Source of the DNA: DAOUJW01 sp965218945
GTDB taxonomy: Bacteria; Chloroflexota; Dehalococcoidia; Lucifugimonadales; UBA2985
DNA length: 64,000 nt
Direction of reading: 5' to 3'
NCBI GenBank assembly: GCA_965218945.1
Contig: OZ244718.1
Location: 248,001 to 312,000 of the forward strand
The notes beneath the pieces were generated by a model, which made no database searches, was not told the origin of the DNA, and worked only from the letters and a program-made list of their open reading frames with translations. The position numbers and the translations under genes are program-made. Each line of letters opens with the position of its first letter. Positions within the stretch are counted from its first letter, which is position 1. This document shows positions 8,855 to 17,152 of the stretch, in pieces.

Positions 8855-9027
8855 ATGCCACCCCCTCTATCAGGTATATGCTATCACACTTTGCAACGGG
8901 AATCATTTTGGCGGTAACTTGGTGTTTTCAATAAGCGATTGAGAGGTTTGACACCCGGCTCTGGAGAGGTGTATTTTACTACTAATGGAACCCCTTAGAT
9001 TGCACCGCAACCTAAGGCGATAAGACC

Positions 9028-9060
9028 CAGGGGATTGCAACCGGCAATCCCCTGTTCTTT
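9028..9060. terminator. Hairpin terminator
   Basis: An 11-bp stem (9028-9038 with 9044-9054) with a 5-nt loop, followed by TTCTTT on the plus strand. It lies in a gene-poor stretch between the MFS gene and the DUF402 gene; which transcript it ends is unclear. Confidence 0.5.
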
Positions 9061-9404
9061 ATATTCAGCAGCATCAAGATACTGTCACCAATAGAGATTA
9101 CGCATGGCCGCTCTCAGGGATCTTCTAGTGCTTCATTAACTGAATAGATAGACCTCGACTGCCTTAAGCCTGAACGGAAATATCGCTTCCGCTACCCTGC
9201 CGTGCCAGATCGGCGATGTCTATGCCGCCGGTGACCTGGTACACGTCCGTCCCATCCATCAGGTTGGGCAGGTCGGCGGGGCTTGTTTGGCGTAGCGTCG
9301 GCGGAGCCGTCAGCTCCGTCTGTAGGTGATTCCATTCTGAAGCATGATATTATGCAGTTCCATCAATACCCAAGTTGACTTCACTAATCTGTAGAGGTGA
9401 TTCA
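9061..9404. other. Non-coding stretch with possible gene remnant
   Basis: No complete gene is seen. On the minus strand, about 9170-9320 reads as an open, protein-like frame without a start. It includes SPADLPNLMDGTDVYQVTGG and ends ...GSDISVQA then a stop. This looks like the C-terminal scrap of a lost gene, but I recognise no family. The right end is the upstream region of the DUF402 gene. Confidence 0.3.
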
Positions 9405-10052
9405 GTGGCAACTCAGGGCCTTTGGCAAACCGGACAGCTAATACTTCAACAGGACCTGTGGCGCGGCAAGCTCCTTAGCTCTCGTCCCGTTACGGTTGTT
9501 GAAGATACCCCAACTCGGCTTGCCCTCTACACTCATCCCGGATCGCACTACTACTCGGCCACTGCGATTTCCCGGAATCGCGGATCTCTGACATTGTCAG
9601 AGCGCGTGGACATTATGATGTCGGACGACCTCCCTCCACTTGAGCGGAGAGTGTCGGGAGAACGCCATGTGCTTACTCTCACTCCACCTGGAGCGGCGCA
9701 TTCAGTGTGGCTCTTCTGGACCCCGGAGTGGGATTTTCAGTTCTGGTACGTAAATCTACAGGAACCTGTCAGAAGAATGCCACGCGGTATTCTCGTTCAG
9801 GACCAGGTTTTGGACATCGTTGCAGACCCCGACCGGGCTTGGAACTGGAAGGACGAGGACGATTTTCGAGCGCTTGAAGAGCGCGGGTTCTTCACTCGTG
9901 AGCAGGCTGCATCGATAAGGGCGGAGGGCGAGAGGGTGGTAGCTGCAATAGAACGCAACGATCCGCCGTTCTGCGAGGGTTGGGAGACCTGGAGGCCTGA
10001 TGCGAGTTGGCAGATCCCTCAGATCCCTGAAAACTGGGATGTAATCTCTTAG
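9405..10052 (+). CDS. DUF402 domain protein
   Basis: 215 residues from the GTG at 9405, which has AGAGGTGA just upstream; a TTG at 9375 is in frame but lacks a ribosome site. The C-terminal half carries the DUF402 pattern: WYVNLQEP, DQVLDIVADPDRAWNWKDEDDF with its acidic cluster, then a helix beginning GFFTREQAASIRAEGERVV. DUF402 proteins include nucleoside diphosphatases (Ntdp) and the phosphohydrolase-like FomD, with metal-binding acidic residues as seen here. The exact substrate is not known. It is convergent with the selenoprotein gene. Confidence 0.75.
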   Translation: MATQGLWQTGQLILQQDLWRGKLLSSRPVTVVEDTPTRLALYTHPGSHYYSATAISRNRGSLTLSERVDIMMSDDLPPLERRVSGERHVLTLTPPGAAHSVWLFWTPEWDFQFWYVNLQEPVRRMPRGILVQDQVLDIVADPDRAWNWKDEDDFRALEERGFFTREQAASIRAEGERVVAAIERNDPPFCEGWETWRPDASWQIPQIPENWDVIS

Positions 10053-10095
10053 TTAGCCTGAATCAGGTGGGTCGCAAATCTGAGAAGATCGCCTC

Positions 10096-11937
10096 TTACC
10101 CGGATAGCTGGGCCAGGATCGTCGAGACGGAGGGCCGGTCGCCTATGCCACTGCCCACGTACTTCCACGTGATTACACCTTCCGTGTTCACAACGAACGT
10201 AGCAGGTCTTGCGCGTCCTCCGTCGCCGGGATTGTCTACCTCGTATAGTTGGGTCACCACTCTTGAAGGGTCGTACAAGACCGGGAAGGGGATACCCAGC
10301 TGCCGAGCGATGTCCTCTGCGCCACTGAGGTCGTCCACGCTGATGGCAACCACCTCAGCGTTCAGCGCCTCTACTCTGTCGTAAGCCCTTGTCAACTCAC
10401 CGAGTTGAGCTTGACAGTAGGTTCACCAGAAGGCCCGGTAGAAGACTACTACGAGGTTCTTGTCGCCTCTATAGGACTCCAGTGACACGTCCGACCCGGA
10501 GATTGACGGCAGCGTGAACGCGGGGGCCAACTCACCGACGCCGGTTCCGACCAGTATCGGAATTTCCGTGGGTAGAGGGGTGGCTGTCGCAGGTGGTTCA
10601 GTGGGGACTGGGGTGGCAACGGGAGGAGGTTCTGTAGGAACCGGGCTGGCTACCGCAGGCGGGTCGACAGTTACGGGAGTTGCAACTGGGGGCGGGTCTG
10701 TAGGAGCGGGGCTGACAGCCGGCGCCACATCGGTAGGAGCAAGAGTGACGGTTGGCTCCAAGCCGGATAGCTGGGTGAGGATCGTCGAAACGGAGGGACG
10801 GTCGCCTATCGACCTAGCAATGTACTTCCACGTGATGACCCCTTCCTTGTCCAAAACGAACGTGGACGGAGTGGCTAGGCCATCGCCCAGAAGGTTGTAG
10901 ACCATGTACGACTGGGGCGCCTCCGTTGAGGGGTCGTAAAGGATTGGGAAGGGAATACCCAGCATTTGCACGACTTCCGAAGCCTCTTCGAGGTTGTCAA
11001 CGCTTATCGCGAGCACCTCCGCGTTCAGGTCCTTTATCTTGTCGTAGTTCCTTGTCAGCTCAACGATCTGACTCCTGCAATAGGTTCACCAGAACGCTCT
11101 GTAGAAGACCACTATCAGGTTCTTGTCGCCCCGGTAGGACTCCAGGGAACGGTCCACGCCTGCGGTGGACGCAAGTGTGAAGCCGGGCGCGGTATCTCCT
11201 ACATCTGTGCCGACCACGATGTTGGGCTCGGGAGTCGCTTCCGGCAGGGGAGTGGGGATCATTTCGACCGCCGCCAAGCCGGCCAGCTGCTCCATTATGG
11301 TGGAGAGGGAAGGCCGGTCTCCCGGGTCTCTGCCCACATACTTCCACCTGATAACCCCCTCCGCGTCCACAATGAATACGGACGGCGTGGCAAGGCCATC
11401 GCCCAGGAGGTCGTACACCGCGTACGATTGTGCCACCTGGGTTGATGTGTCATAAAGAACAGGGAACGAGACGCGCCAGTTCTCCACGACTGTGGTGGCG
11501 TCCCGGAGGTCGTTTACGCTGATAGCCAGTATCTCAGCGTTCAGGGTCTCGATGTCCTGGTAGGCCTCTGTCAGCTCACCGAGCTGATTCTTGCAGATAC
11601 CTCAGAAGGCCCCTCTGAAGAATACCAGCGCCACGTTCTTGTCGCCCCGATAGGACTCCAGGGACACCTCCGCCCCGGAGGCCGACGGCAGCGTGAAGAC
11701 GGGCGCCATGTCCCCGACTTCTGCGCCGGCCTGCATATCCGGTCCGGATGCAGGGTCGGGCGTTTCGACGGATGCCGGCGTAGGTGATGGTGCGCTTGTT
11801 GGATTGGGTTCAGGCGTCGCCGGGGCGGCCAGTGTTGGGTCAGGCTCAAGGGTTGCCTGCGGCTCCTCGCTCCCGCACGCAACAGCCGCCACTACGGCGA
11901 TGACGCTCACTAGCAATAACAGGGCTGCTCTTCTCAT
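10096..11937 (-). CDS. Triple-domain peroxiredoxin-like lipoprotein with three predicted selenocysteines
   Basis: One frame of 614 codons contains three internal TGA codons (11604-11602, 11088-11086, 10425-10423) and ends at 10096. The N-terminus is a lipoprotein signal (MRRAALLLL...VAAVAC) followed by a Thr/Pro linker. Three homologous AhpC/TSA-fold domains follow, separated by Pro/Thr-rich linkers. The peroxidatic position reads FFRGAF-U112-GIC, FYRAFW-U284-TYC and FYRAFW-U505-TYC, i.e. UxxC where Cys relatives have CxxC. After each TGA the frame continues with family sequence (QLGELTEAY, QIVELTRNY, QLGELTRAY; then AISVDDL, FPVLYD, GVITWKYVG, GDRPSVSTIL). A stem-loop follows each TGA by 13-14 nt. 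Expected role: anchored thiol/selenol peroxidase outside the cytoplasmic membrane. Standard callers would split this into four broken ORFs. The start could also be the in-frame ATG six codons upstream. Confidence 0.85.
10392..10408 (-). promoter_or_regulatory. Candidate SECIS stem-loop, domain 3
   Basis: In the mRNA a 7-bp perfect stem UCAACUC/GAGUUGA with a GGU loop starts 14 nt after the third UGA. Loop distance (about 21 nt) and a G at the start of the loop fit bacterial SECIS elements. Confidence 0.65.
11054..11072 (-). promoter_or_regulatory. Candidate SECIS stem-loop, domain 2
   Basis: Stem GUCAGAUC/GAGCUGAC with one internal A.G mismatch and a GUU loop, starting 13 nt after the second UGA; same register as the other two. 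Confidence 0.55.
11571..11587 (-). promoter_or_regulatory. Candidate SECIS stem-loop, domain 1
   Basis: Stem UCAGCUC/GAGCUGA, 7 bp, loop GGU, starting 14 nt after the first UGA. Compared with domain 3, one base pair changes G-C to A-U through two synonymous codon changes (Gln CAG to CAA, Leu CUG to UUG), i.e. compensatory. Confidence 0.65.
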
Positions 11938-12057
11938 AGTTCCATAATACTCCATAATGTCTGCACATCTCAACGCATATCGTCTCTCGTGGAGGCCCTT
12001 CTGATGAGCCACACCTTCGACTCCGTGTGAAACCCAGTCCAAAAGCCGCCTTCGCGC

Positions 12058-12085
12058 TTGAGTTTGTGAGATAACGTGGTATACT
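12058..12085 (+). promoter_or_regulatory. Sigma-70-like promoter upstream of acyl-CoA dehydrogenase
   Basis: TTGAGT (12058-12063) and TATACT (12080-12085) are spaced 16 nt apart, about 70 nt upstream of the dehydrogenase ATG, which has a perfect AAAGGAGGT ribosome site. Confidence 0.55.
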
Positions 12086-12151
12086 ACGTGGCAGATGCTC
12101 TCAGGGTAGAGAAGTATAGAGGGAGAGTATTAGGAGAAAAAGGAGGTTCAC

Positions 12152-13393
12152 ATGGACTTTTCACTGCCATACACGGAGGAACAGGAAACATTCCGGAAGG
12201 AGGTTCGGTCCTGGCTTGATGAGAATACCCCGGAGAACATGAAGCTGCCCATCGACGCCAACGACACGACCCAGGAGTTGCGCACCTTCTGGGCGGAGAA
12301 GCACCTGGAGTTGGGAGTAAAGGGTTGGCTGTATCCCACCTATCCCAAGGAGTACGGCGGCGGTGGGCTGTCGGCCGACCACGAGACCATTCTGGACGAG
12401 GAGTTCGACAGAGCTAGAGCGCCTCGCTCCTACGGCAACACCTACTCCTTCGGCAGCATCATGGTGTGGGGCACGGAGGAGCAGAAGCAGAAGTTCCTCG
12501 TCCCCTTCATGAAGGGCGAGAAGAAGACCCACCAGAGGCTGACGGAGCCACAGGGCGGCGCAGACCTGGCCAACGTCCAGGGTAGGGCGGTCCGGGACGG
12601 CGACGACTGGCTTCTCACGGGTCAGAACGTATTCATCAGCTGCTGGGGCGACGAGGACTACTACCCCGGCGTTATGATGACCGACTCCGAGGCTCCCCGA
12701 CACCGCAACCTTGGGTTCTTCATGGTTCCCAACAACGTGGAGGGACTTGAGATCAGGGCGATGGACCTGCTCCCCTCCTCGGGTCGCTCCCCGGGGCCCG
12801 GGCAGAAGGCCATCTTCATGGACAACGTGCGAGTGCCCGCTGACCACATGATCGGCGGCGATCACCAGGGTTGGCAGGTCATGCAGACTCTGCTGGAGGC
12901 CGAGCACGGAGGTCGCGGTCGGGCCTTCCCCAAGGACGACAACGTGAACAGCTTTGTTGACTACGTGAAGGACACCAAGCACGACGGCGGCAAGCTGGGC
13001 GGCGACCCCATTGTCCAGCAGGCGGCCATGGACGCCGTGATTGACGCACACGTCCAGAGCCTGTTCCAGAGGCACACTTACTGGATGTACCAGAACCGCA
13101 TGGAGATGATGGGCGAGAACAACTACACCAACGTCCACAGCAGAGAGTCCGACCTGCGAAACTCCAGGAGGTTCCGGGACGTTATGGGGCTTTATGCCTT
13201 CCTGAACACCAGGGAGCCCGACGCCCCCCAGGGTGGGATGCATGAGGTAAACCAGCGCTCCACGGCAGGCCAGCGCCACGCCGGTGGCAGCACCAACATC
13301 GCCAAGGTTATCCTGGCGCGGCGTATCGGCATCAGCCGGACCCAGGAGAGGGCGGCCCCCACGGCCTCCACGGCGACCAACCTCGGCAGCTAG
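12152..13393 (+). CDS. Acyl-CoA dehydrogenase family protein
   Basis: 413 residues. N-terminal helices (MDFSLPYTEEQETFRKEVR) lead to the flavin-binding motif RLTEPQGGADLANVQGRA and a beta domain (DDWLLTGQNVFISCW). The C-terminal four-helix domain ends with ILARRIG, as in FadE-like enzymes. These enzymes oxidise acyl-CoA to enoyl-CoA with FAD and pass electrons to ETF. The chain length preference cannot be read. The middle of the C-terminal domain (after VMQTLLEAEHGGRGRAF) is divergent, so the catalytic base is not confidently placed. It is monocistronic: own promoter and terminator. Confidence 0.88.
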   Translation: MDFSLPYTEEQETFRKEVRSWLDENTPENMKLPIDANDTTQELRTFWAEKHLELGVKGWLYPTYPKEYGGGGLSADHETILDEEFDRARAPRSYGNTYSFGSIMVWGTEEQKQKFLVPFMKGEKKTHQRLTEPQGGADLANVQGRAVRDGDDWLLTGQNVFISCWGDEDYYPGVMMTDSEAPRHRNLGFFMVPNNVEGLEIRAMDLLPSSGRSPGPGQKAIFMDNVRVPADHMIGGDHQGWQVMQTLLEAEHGGRGRAFPKDDNVNSFVDYVKDTKHDGGKLGGDPIVQQAAMDAVIDAHVQSLFQRHTYWMYQNRMEMMGENNYTNVHSRESDLRNSRRFRDVMGLYAFLNTREPDAPQGGMHEVNQRSTAGQRHAGGSTNIAKVILARRIGISRTQERAAPTASTATNLGS

Positions 13394-13413
13394 CGCCTAG
13401 TTTCTAGTACGTA

Positions 13414-13449
13414 AAGAAGGGCAGCGTCCATACGGGCGCTGCCCTTCTT
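13414..13449 (+). terminator. Rho-independent terminator of the acyl-CoA dehydrogenase gene
   Basis: A 13-bp perfect stem (13414-13426 with 13437-13449), 10-nt loop, then GGTTTT. Confidence 0.8.
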
Positions 13450-13519
13450 GGTTTTGGCGCAGGGAGGCTGCTAACTTGCGTGTGATACAATGAATCCAGA
13501 GAACAAACCGGAGGGCCTC

Positions 13520-13801
13520 ATGGACGTAAAGGAAGCAGTAAGGACAGCAAAAGAGTACATCGCCGAGCTTTATGCGGGTGAAGAGATCACGTATGTTGGC
13601 CTTGAAGAGGTTGTCTTCAACGAAGAGTCAAATAGCTGGAATGTCACCATCGGCTTCTCTCGACCCTGGAACAATAGAAATGCGATTGTGCATTTTGGGG
13701 GTGACCTGCGTACTATGCGCTCCTATAAGGTCATCTGCATAAATAACGATGACGGGGACGTAGAATCTCTCACAGACCGTATACTGAATGATCCAAAGTG
13801 A
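13520..13801 (+). CDS. Hypothetical small protein paired with a PIN-domain protein
   Basis: 93 residues from the ATG at 13520, which has GGAGG six bases upstream; an earlier ATG (13490) adds ten residues but has no ribosome site. One N-terminal helix (MDVKEAVRTAKEYIAELYAG) is followed by four beta strands and a final helix, a compact alpha/beta fold resembling PepSY-like or small antitoxin-like proteins. The stop overlaps the start of the next gene by 14 nt, so the two are co-translated. Antitoxin-type partner is the likely role, by position only. Confidence 0.5.
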   Translation: MDVKEAVRTAKEYIAELYAGEEITYVGLEEVVFNEESNSWNVTIGFSRPWNNRNAIVHFGGDLRTMRSYKVICINNDDGDVESLTDRILNDPK

Positions 13802-14267
13802 CCTGAATACCCCGCGCGGATACTTTGTCGACGCGAATCTTCTCGTGCTCCTCGTAGTCGGTAGGGTAGGGCGACACCTGATAGCAAAGCATCGCCGGTT
13901 GCAGGAATACACCGCCGAAGATTTCGAAACGCTGGCTAATCTGCTTCGCCGGGTTGACCAGATTTGCGTAACTCCGAATACGCTCACTGAGGCATCCAAT
14001 CTGCTCTCTCAACATGGGGAACCGGAGCGATCTCTCATCTTGGAAAACCTACGGGTTCTGATTGAAGAAAGCAAGGAGATAGTAGTCCAGAGTGTAGAGG
14101 CATCAAGCAACAGCGCTTTTGTGGGTCTAGGCCTGACCGACGCGGCTCTCCTGGAAGCTATCTCAGAGGAGATTCCGTTGGTAACCGTCGATTGGTCACT
14201 TTTCAATGCAGCGTTGAACAAGGGTATCTACAACTGCGTTAACTTTAATCACCACCGGCGTCTGTAA
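13788..14267 (+). CDS. PIN-domain protein, putative ribonuclease toxin
   Basis: 159 residues. PIN-fold acidic residues are visible in order: YFVDANLLVLLVVG (first Asp in strand 1), NTLTEASNLL (Glu), GLGLTDAALLEA (Asp) and LVTVDWSLFNAAL (final Asp). PIN domains are Mg-dependent RNases, most often toxins when encoded after a small partner, as here. The length is slightly above the usual 130-145 residues because of a longer alpha region (RRLQEYTAEDFETLANLLRR). Confidence 0.75.
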   Translation: MIQSDLNTPRGYFVDANLLVLLVVGRVGRHLIAKHRRLQEYTAEDFETLANLLRRVDQICVTPNTLTEASNLLSQHGEPERSLILENLRVLIEESKEIVVQSVEASSNSAFVGLGLTDAALLEAISEEIPLVTVDWSLFNAALNKGIYNCVNFNHHRRL

Positions 14268-14283
14268 CCGCCCGCCCGCGCTC

Positions 14284-14562
14284 TTACCTGTCCGCGTGGC
14301 CCAGCACCCGCTCCGGCGCTATCTGATCCCGGACGCGCTGCTTGAGCTCCTTGGGCTCCGGGAAACGGCCTTCTCCCTTGCGCGACCACACCGTCTGTCC
14401 GTTGGCGCGCACCTCGAAAACGCCGCCGTTGCCGGGTATCAGCGCCACCTCTCCAATCTCCGCCTCGAACGTGGAGAGCAGCTCCTGGGCGGTCCACCCG
14501 GCGCGCATGAGCCAGCGGCACTGCGTGCAATACTCTATCTCTATTCTTGCTTCTGCTGTCAT
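14284..14562 (-). CDS. Rdx/SelW-family protein (SelT/SelW/SelH-like), Cys form
   Basis: 92 residues. The N-terminal strand ends in the redox motif YCTQCRW, where selenoprotein W relatives carry CxxU. The rest follows the family: a helix AQELLSTFEAEIGEVALIPGNGGVFEV, a strand with QTVWSRKGEGRFPEPKEL, and a C-terminal helix. The role is thioredoxin-fold thiol-redox, substrate unknown. Here both positions are Cys, so no recoding is needed. It lies next to the CoA-transferase gene but separated by 84 nt. Confidence 0.85.
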   Translation of the reverse strand: MTAEARIEIEYCTQCRWLMRAGWTAQELLSTFEAEIGEVALIPGNGGVFEVRANGQTVWSRKGEGRFPEPKELKQRVRDQIAPERVLGHADR

Positions 14563-14646
14563 TTCATCTCATCCTGCAACTGGGTTGTGTGAGATTATGG
14601 CCGAGTCCGTGGCTGCTATCCAGTCGTCGTCGAGCTACAGCCGTGG

Positions 14647-17100
14647 CTAGTATAGCACCTTCTCCTCCACCAGGCGCTGTAACTCATCGTCCGAGATTCC
14701 CAGCAGGCCGCCGAAAACCTCCCGGTTGTGCTGACCCAGCTCCGGGCACGGCCCCACGACACGGCTGGGCGTCTCCGAAAGCCGTATCGTGGCCCCCGGA
14801 TGCTCCAGCACGTCGAAGGCCGGGCGGTGGTCTATGGTCACAACGTAGTCACGGGCGCGCAGGTTCAGGTCGTAGTAAAGGTCCTCCGCGTTGGCTACCA
14901 CACCCGCCGGCACGCCTCCCCTCTGCAGGGTGCGCATCACCTCGTGGGGTGTTCGCTCAGCGGTCCACTCGCCGATGCGGGTGTTGAGCTCATCAAGGTT
15001 CGCCAGACGACCCTCCAGCGTAGCGAACTTGTCGTCCCGCGCCCAGTCGGAGTTCTCCATTGCATTGATCAGGGCTTGCCACTGCTCATCGGTGTAGCAG
15101 GCGATGGCGCACCAGGCGTCGTAACCCTGGCATGGAAACACGTCGTGGGGAGCGGCGTTGGGGTTGCGGTTTCCGGTCGGCTCCCAGATGTGGCCGTTGA
15201 GAGAGAAGTCGGCGAAGGCCACGCCCATTGTCGCCACCAGTCCCTCAAGCTGGGCCATCTCTATCATCTGCCCCTTGCCCGTGCGGTCCCGGTACTCCAG
15301 GGCGGAGAGCAGGGCGCTGGCTCCGGCAGCGGCGGCGATGAAGTCCGGCAGGGGCACCTTGGGCCGCGCGCGGCCGTCCGACTCCGGGTGCGCCCACAGG
15401 TTCATCAGGCCGGTGTAGGCGAGCAGGCTCTGGCCGTAAGACAGCTGATCGACGTTTGGCCCCGAGTTGCCGAAACCGGGCATACTCAGGTAGATGATGC
15501 GGGGGTTTATCTCCTTCATGCGCTCGTAGCCTATGCCCCATCCCTCCAGAACGCCGGACCGGAAATTCTCCGCCACGCAGTCGCACTCACGGATCAGCTT
15601 CTCCACCAGGGCGATGCCCTCCTTGTGGGCCATGTTGAGGGTGATGGAACGCTTGCCTCGCTGTATCTCAGCGAAGTTGAAGCTGAAGGCTCCCTGTGCC
15701 TGCCCGCGGTCCGGCAGCATATGGGACTCGACCTTGAACACCTCCGCGCCAAGCTCCGCCATGTAGCGCGTCATAAACGGCCCGGCCCATACGCGGCTGA
15801 AATCCAGGACGCGAAGTCCCTTCAGGGGCAGAGGAGGTTCGGCGCCCTCCGGCGGCGCTGCCGACGGCGTCTCCTTGCGAGGCGATTCAGACCACTCCTT
15901 GATGACGTCCTCCGTGTGCTCGCCCAGAAGCGGCGCAGGGCGGTATATTCGCCAAGGGCTTTCACCCATGCGGAACGGCGCGCCGGGTATCCGGTACTCT
16001 CCCACTGCGGGATGCTCTAAGCTCACGAAATAGTTGCGGACTCGCAAGTGGTCGTCCTCCAGCAGGTCCTTGATGGTCATCAGTGGCGAAGCGGGGATGT
16101 GTCTGCGCTGCGCCTCCTCGTAGAAATCCATCTTGGAGAAGCCCTCCGAGAACTCGGACACAAGGGCGGACAGAACGTCGCTGTTATCACGCCGGAAGTC
16201 CCGGTCCTTCCAGATGTCGTCCTTGAGCGCGTCGTTGTCCATCCACTCGAAGAGGGACTCCACGTGACGCGGGTAGCCGGGCTGCATGTAGACGAACCCG
16301 TCATTGCAGGGATACGTGTTGGTGGGCGCCAGGTTGGTGGTTGCGCCCACCCTGCGGTTGATCTGGATGCCGTTGGCGTACCGGCCCAGGTATGCCAGTA
16401 TGTTCGCAAGCACCTCCTGGACCGACACCTCGATGTGCTGGCCGCGGCCAGAGGTGTTCCGATAACGCAGCGCGGTGAGACTGGCCATAGCCGCGTGCTG
16501 GGCCGCAAGCTGGGATCCCTGGGCCAGAGGCGCCAGGACCGGCCTCATGTCCGGGTCGCCATAGCCGTACATCAGCCCGCCAAGAGCCTGGACGATAAGC
16601 TCGCCGCCGAGGTAGTTGCTGTAGGGACCCCAAAGTCCGAAGGGCGAGATGGAGGTGTAGATGAGGCCGGGGTTGGTCTCCCTCAGGTCATCGTACCCCA
16701 GACCCAGGTCGGCCAGGTCCCAGGCCGTCCCGTCTTCCAGCAGGATGTCCGCCGCGGCCGCCAGCGACCGGAAGCGATCCCGGTCGGCTGAGTCCTCCAA
16801 GTCGAGAACGACGCCTCGCTTGTTGAGGTTGTATGTGAGGAAGGTTATGCTCCGCTCCGGGTCCGGTTTGCCGCCCGCGTAGGGACCAAGACGCCGGCCA
16901 TCTTCACCTGCCGGAGGCTCCACACGGACAACGTCCGCTCCCAGGTCGGCCATCAGGCGACCGCAATACTGGGAGCCAGGCCCGGTGAGGTCGAGCGCCC
17001 GCAGATGGGCGAGCGCACTGCCAACGTCACTGCCGCATAGAGGGCAGAGCCTCGCGTCCACCGGGATTTCCGATTCACAACTTATGCACTGCTTGTTCAT
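14647..17100 (-). CDS. Tandem CaiB/BaiF (family III) CoA-transferase with N-terminal zinc ribbon
   Basis: 817 residues. The first 30 residues form a zinc ribbon (CISC...CPLCG). Two complete family III CoA-transferase domains follow. The first starts LRALDLTGPGSQYCGRLMADLGADVVRVEPP. The second starts LRVLDFSRVWAGPFMTRYMAELGAEVFKVE. Each has its own DLEDSADRD- or MAHKEGIAL-type segment and GRGQ/GKGQ motif. Single-domain members act as dimers moving CoA between carboxylates; the fusion likely makes an intramolecular pseudo-dimer. The position usually held by the catalytic Asp reads Glu in both halves (SVQE, AQLE), as far as I can align by eye. Substrate unknown. First gene of a possible set with the hydrolase, cupin and PIG-L genes upstream on the same strand. 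Confidence 0.85.
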   Translation of the reverse strand: MNKQCISCESEIPVDARLCPLCGSDVGSALAHLRALDLTGPGSQYCGRLMADLGADVVRVEPPAGEDGRRLGPYAGGKPDPERSITFLTYNLNKRGVVLDLEDSADRDRFRSLAAAADILLEDGTAWDLADLGLGYDDLRETNPGLIYTSISPFGLWGPYSNYLGGELIVQALGGLMYGYGDPDMRPVLAPLAQGSQLAAQHAAMASLTALRYRNTSGRGQHIEVSVQEVLANILAYLGRYANGIQINRRVGATTNLAPTNTYPCNDGFVYMQPGYPRHVESLFEWMDNDALKDDIWKDRDFRRDNSDVLSALVSEFSEGFSKMDFYEEAQRRHIPASPLMTIKDLLEDDHLRVRNYFVSLEHPAVGEYRIPGAPFRMGESPWRIYRPAPLLGEHTEDVIKEWSESPRKETPSAAPPEGAEPPLPLKGLRVLDFSRVWAGPFMTRYMAELGAEVFKVESHMLPDRGQAQGAFSFNFAEIQRGKRSITLNMAHKEGIALVEKLIRECDCVAENFRSGVLEGWGIGYERMKEINPRIIYLSMPGFGNSGPNVDQLSYGQSLLAYTGLMNLWAHPESDGRARPKVPLPDFIAAAAGASALLSALEYRDRTGKGQMIEMAQLEGLVATMGVAFADFSLNGHIWEPTGNRNPNAAPHDVFPCQGYDAWCAIACYTDEQWQALINAMENSDWARDDKFATLEGRLANLDELNTRIGEWTAERTPHEVMRTLQRGGVPAGVVANAEDLYYDLNLRARDYVVTIDHRPAFDVLEHPGATIRLSETPSRVVGPCPELGQHNREVFGGLLGISDDELQRLVEEKVLY

Positions 17101-17152
17101 ACGGTCAGACCCTCTTCATTCAGGCTATGGTTCAGGTCGTTAGAAGCTGCGC

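Noticed and set aside
10096..11937. Reading the region as four separate broken peroxiredoxin genes or as sequencing errors
   Set aside because: Three TGA codons fall at the same catalytic column, the frame is unbroken throughout, and stem-loops follow each.
10096..11937. TGA reassigned to Trp or Gly genome-wide
   Set aside because: Other genes in the window end normally at TGA, and the column expects Cys/Sec, not Trp or Gly.
12161..13279. 372-codon frame antisense to acyl-CoA dehydrogenase
   Set aside because: No family features; shadow of a GC-rich gene.
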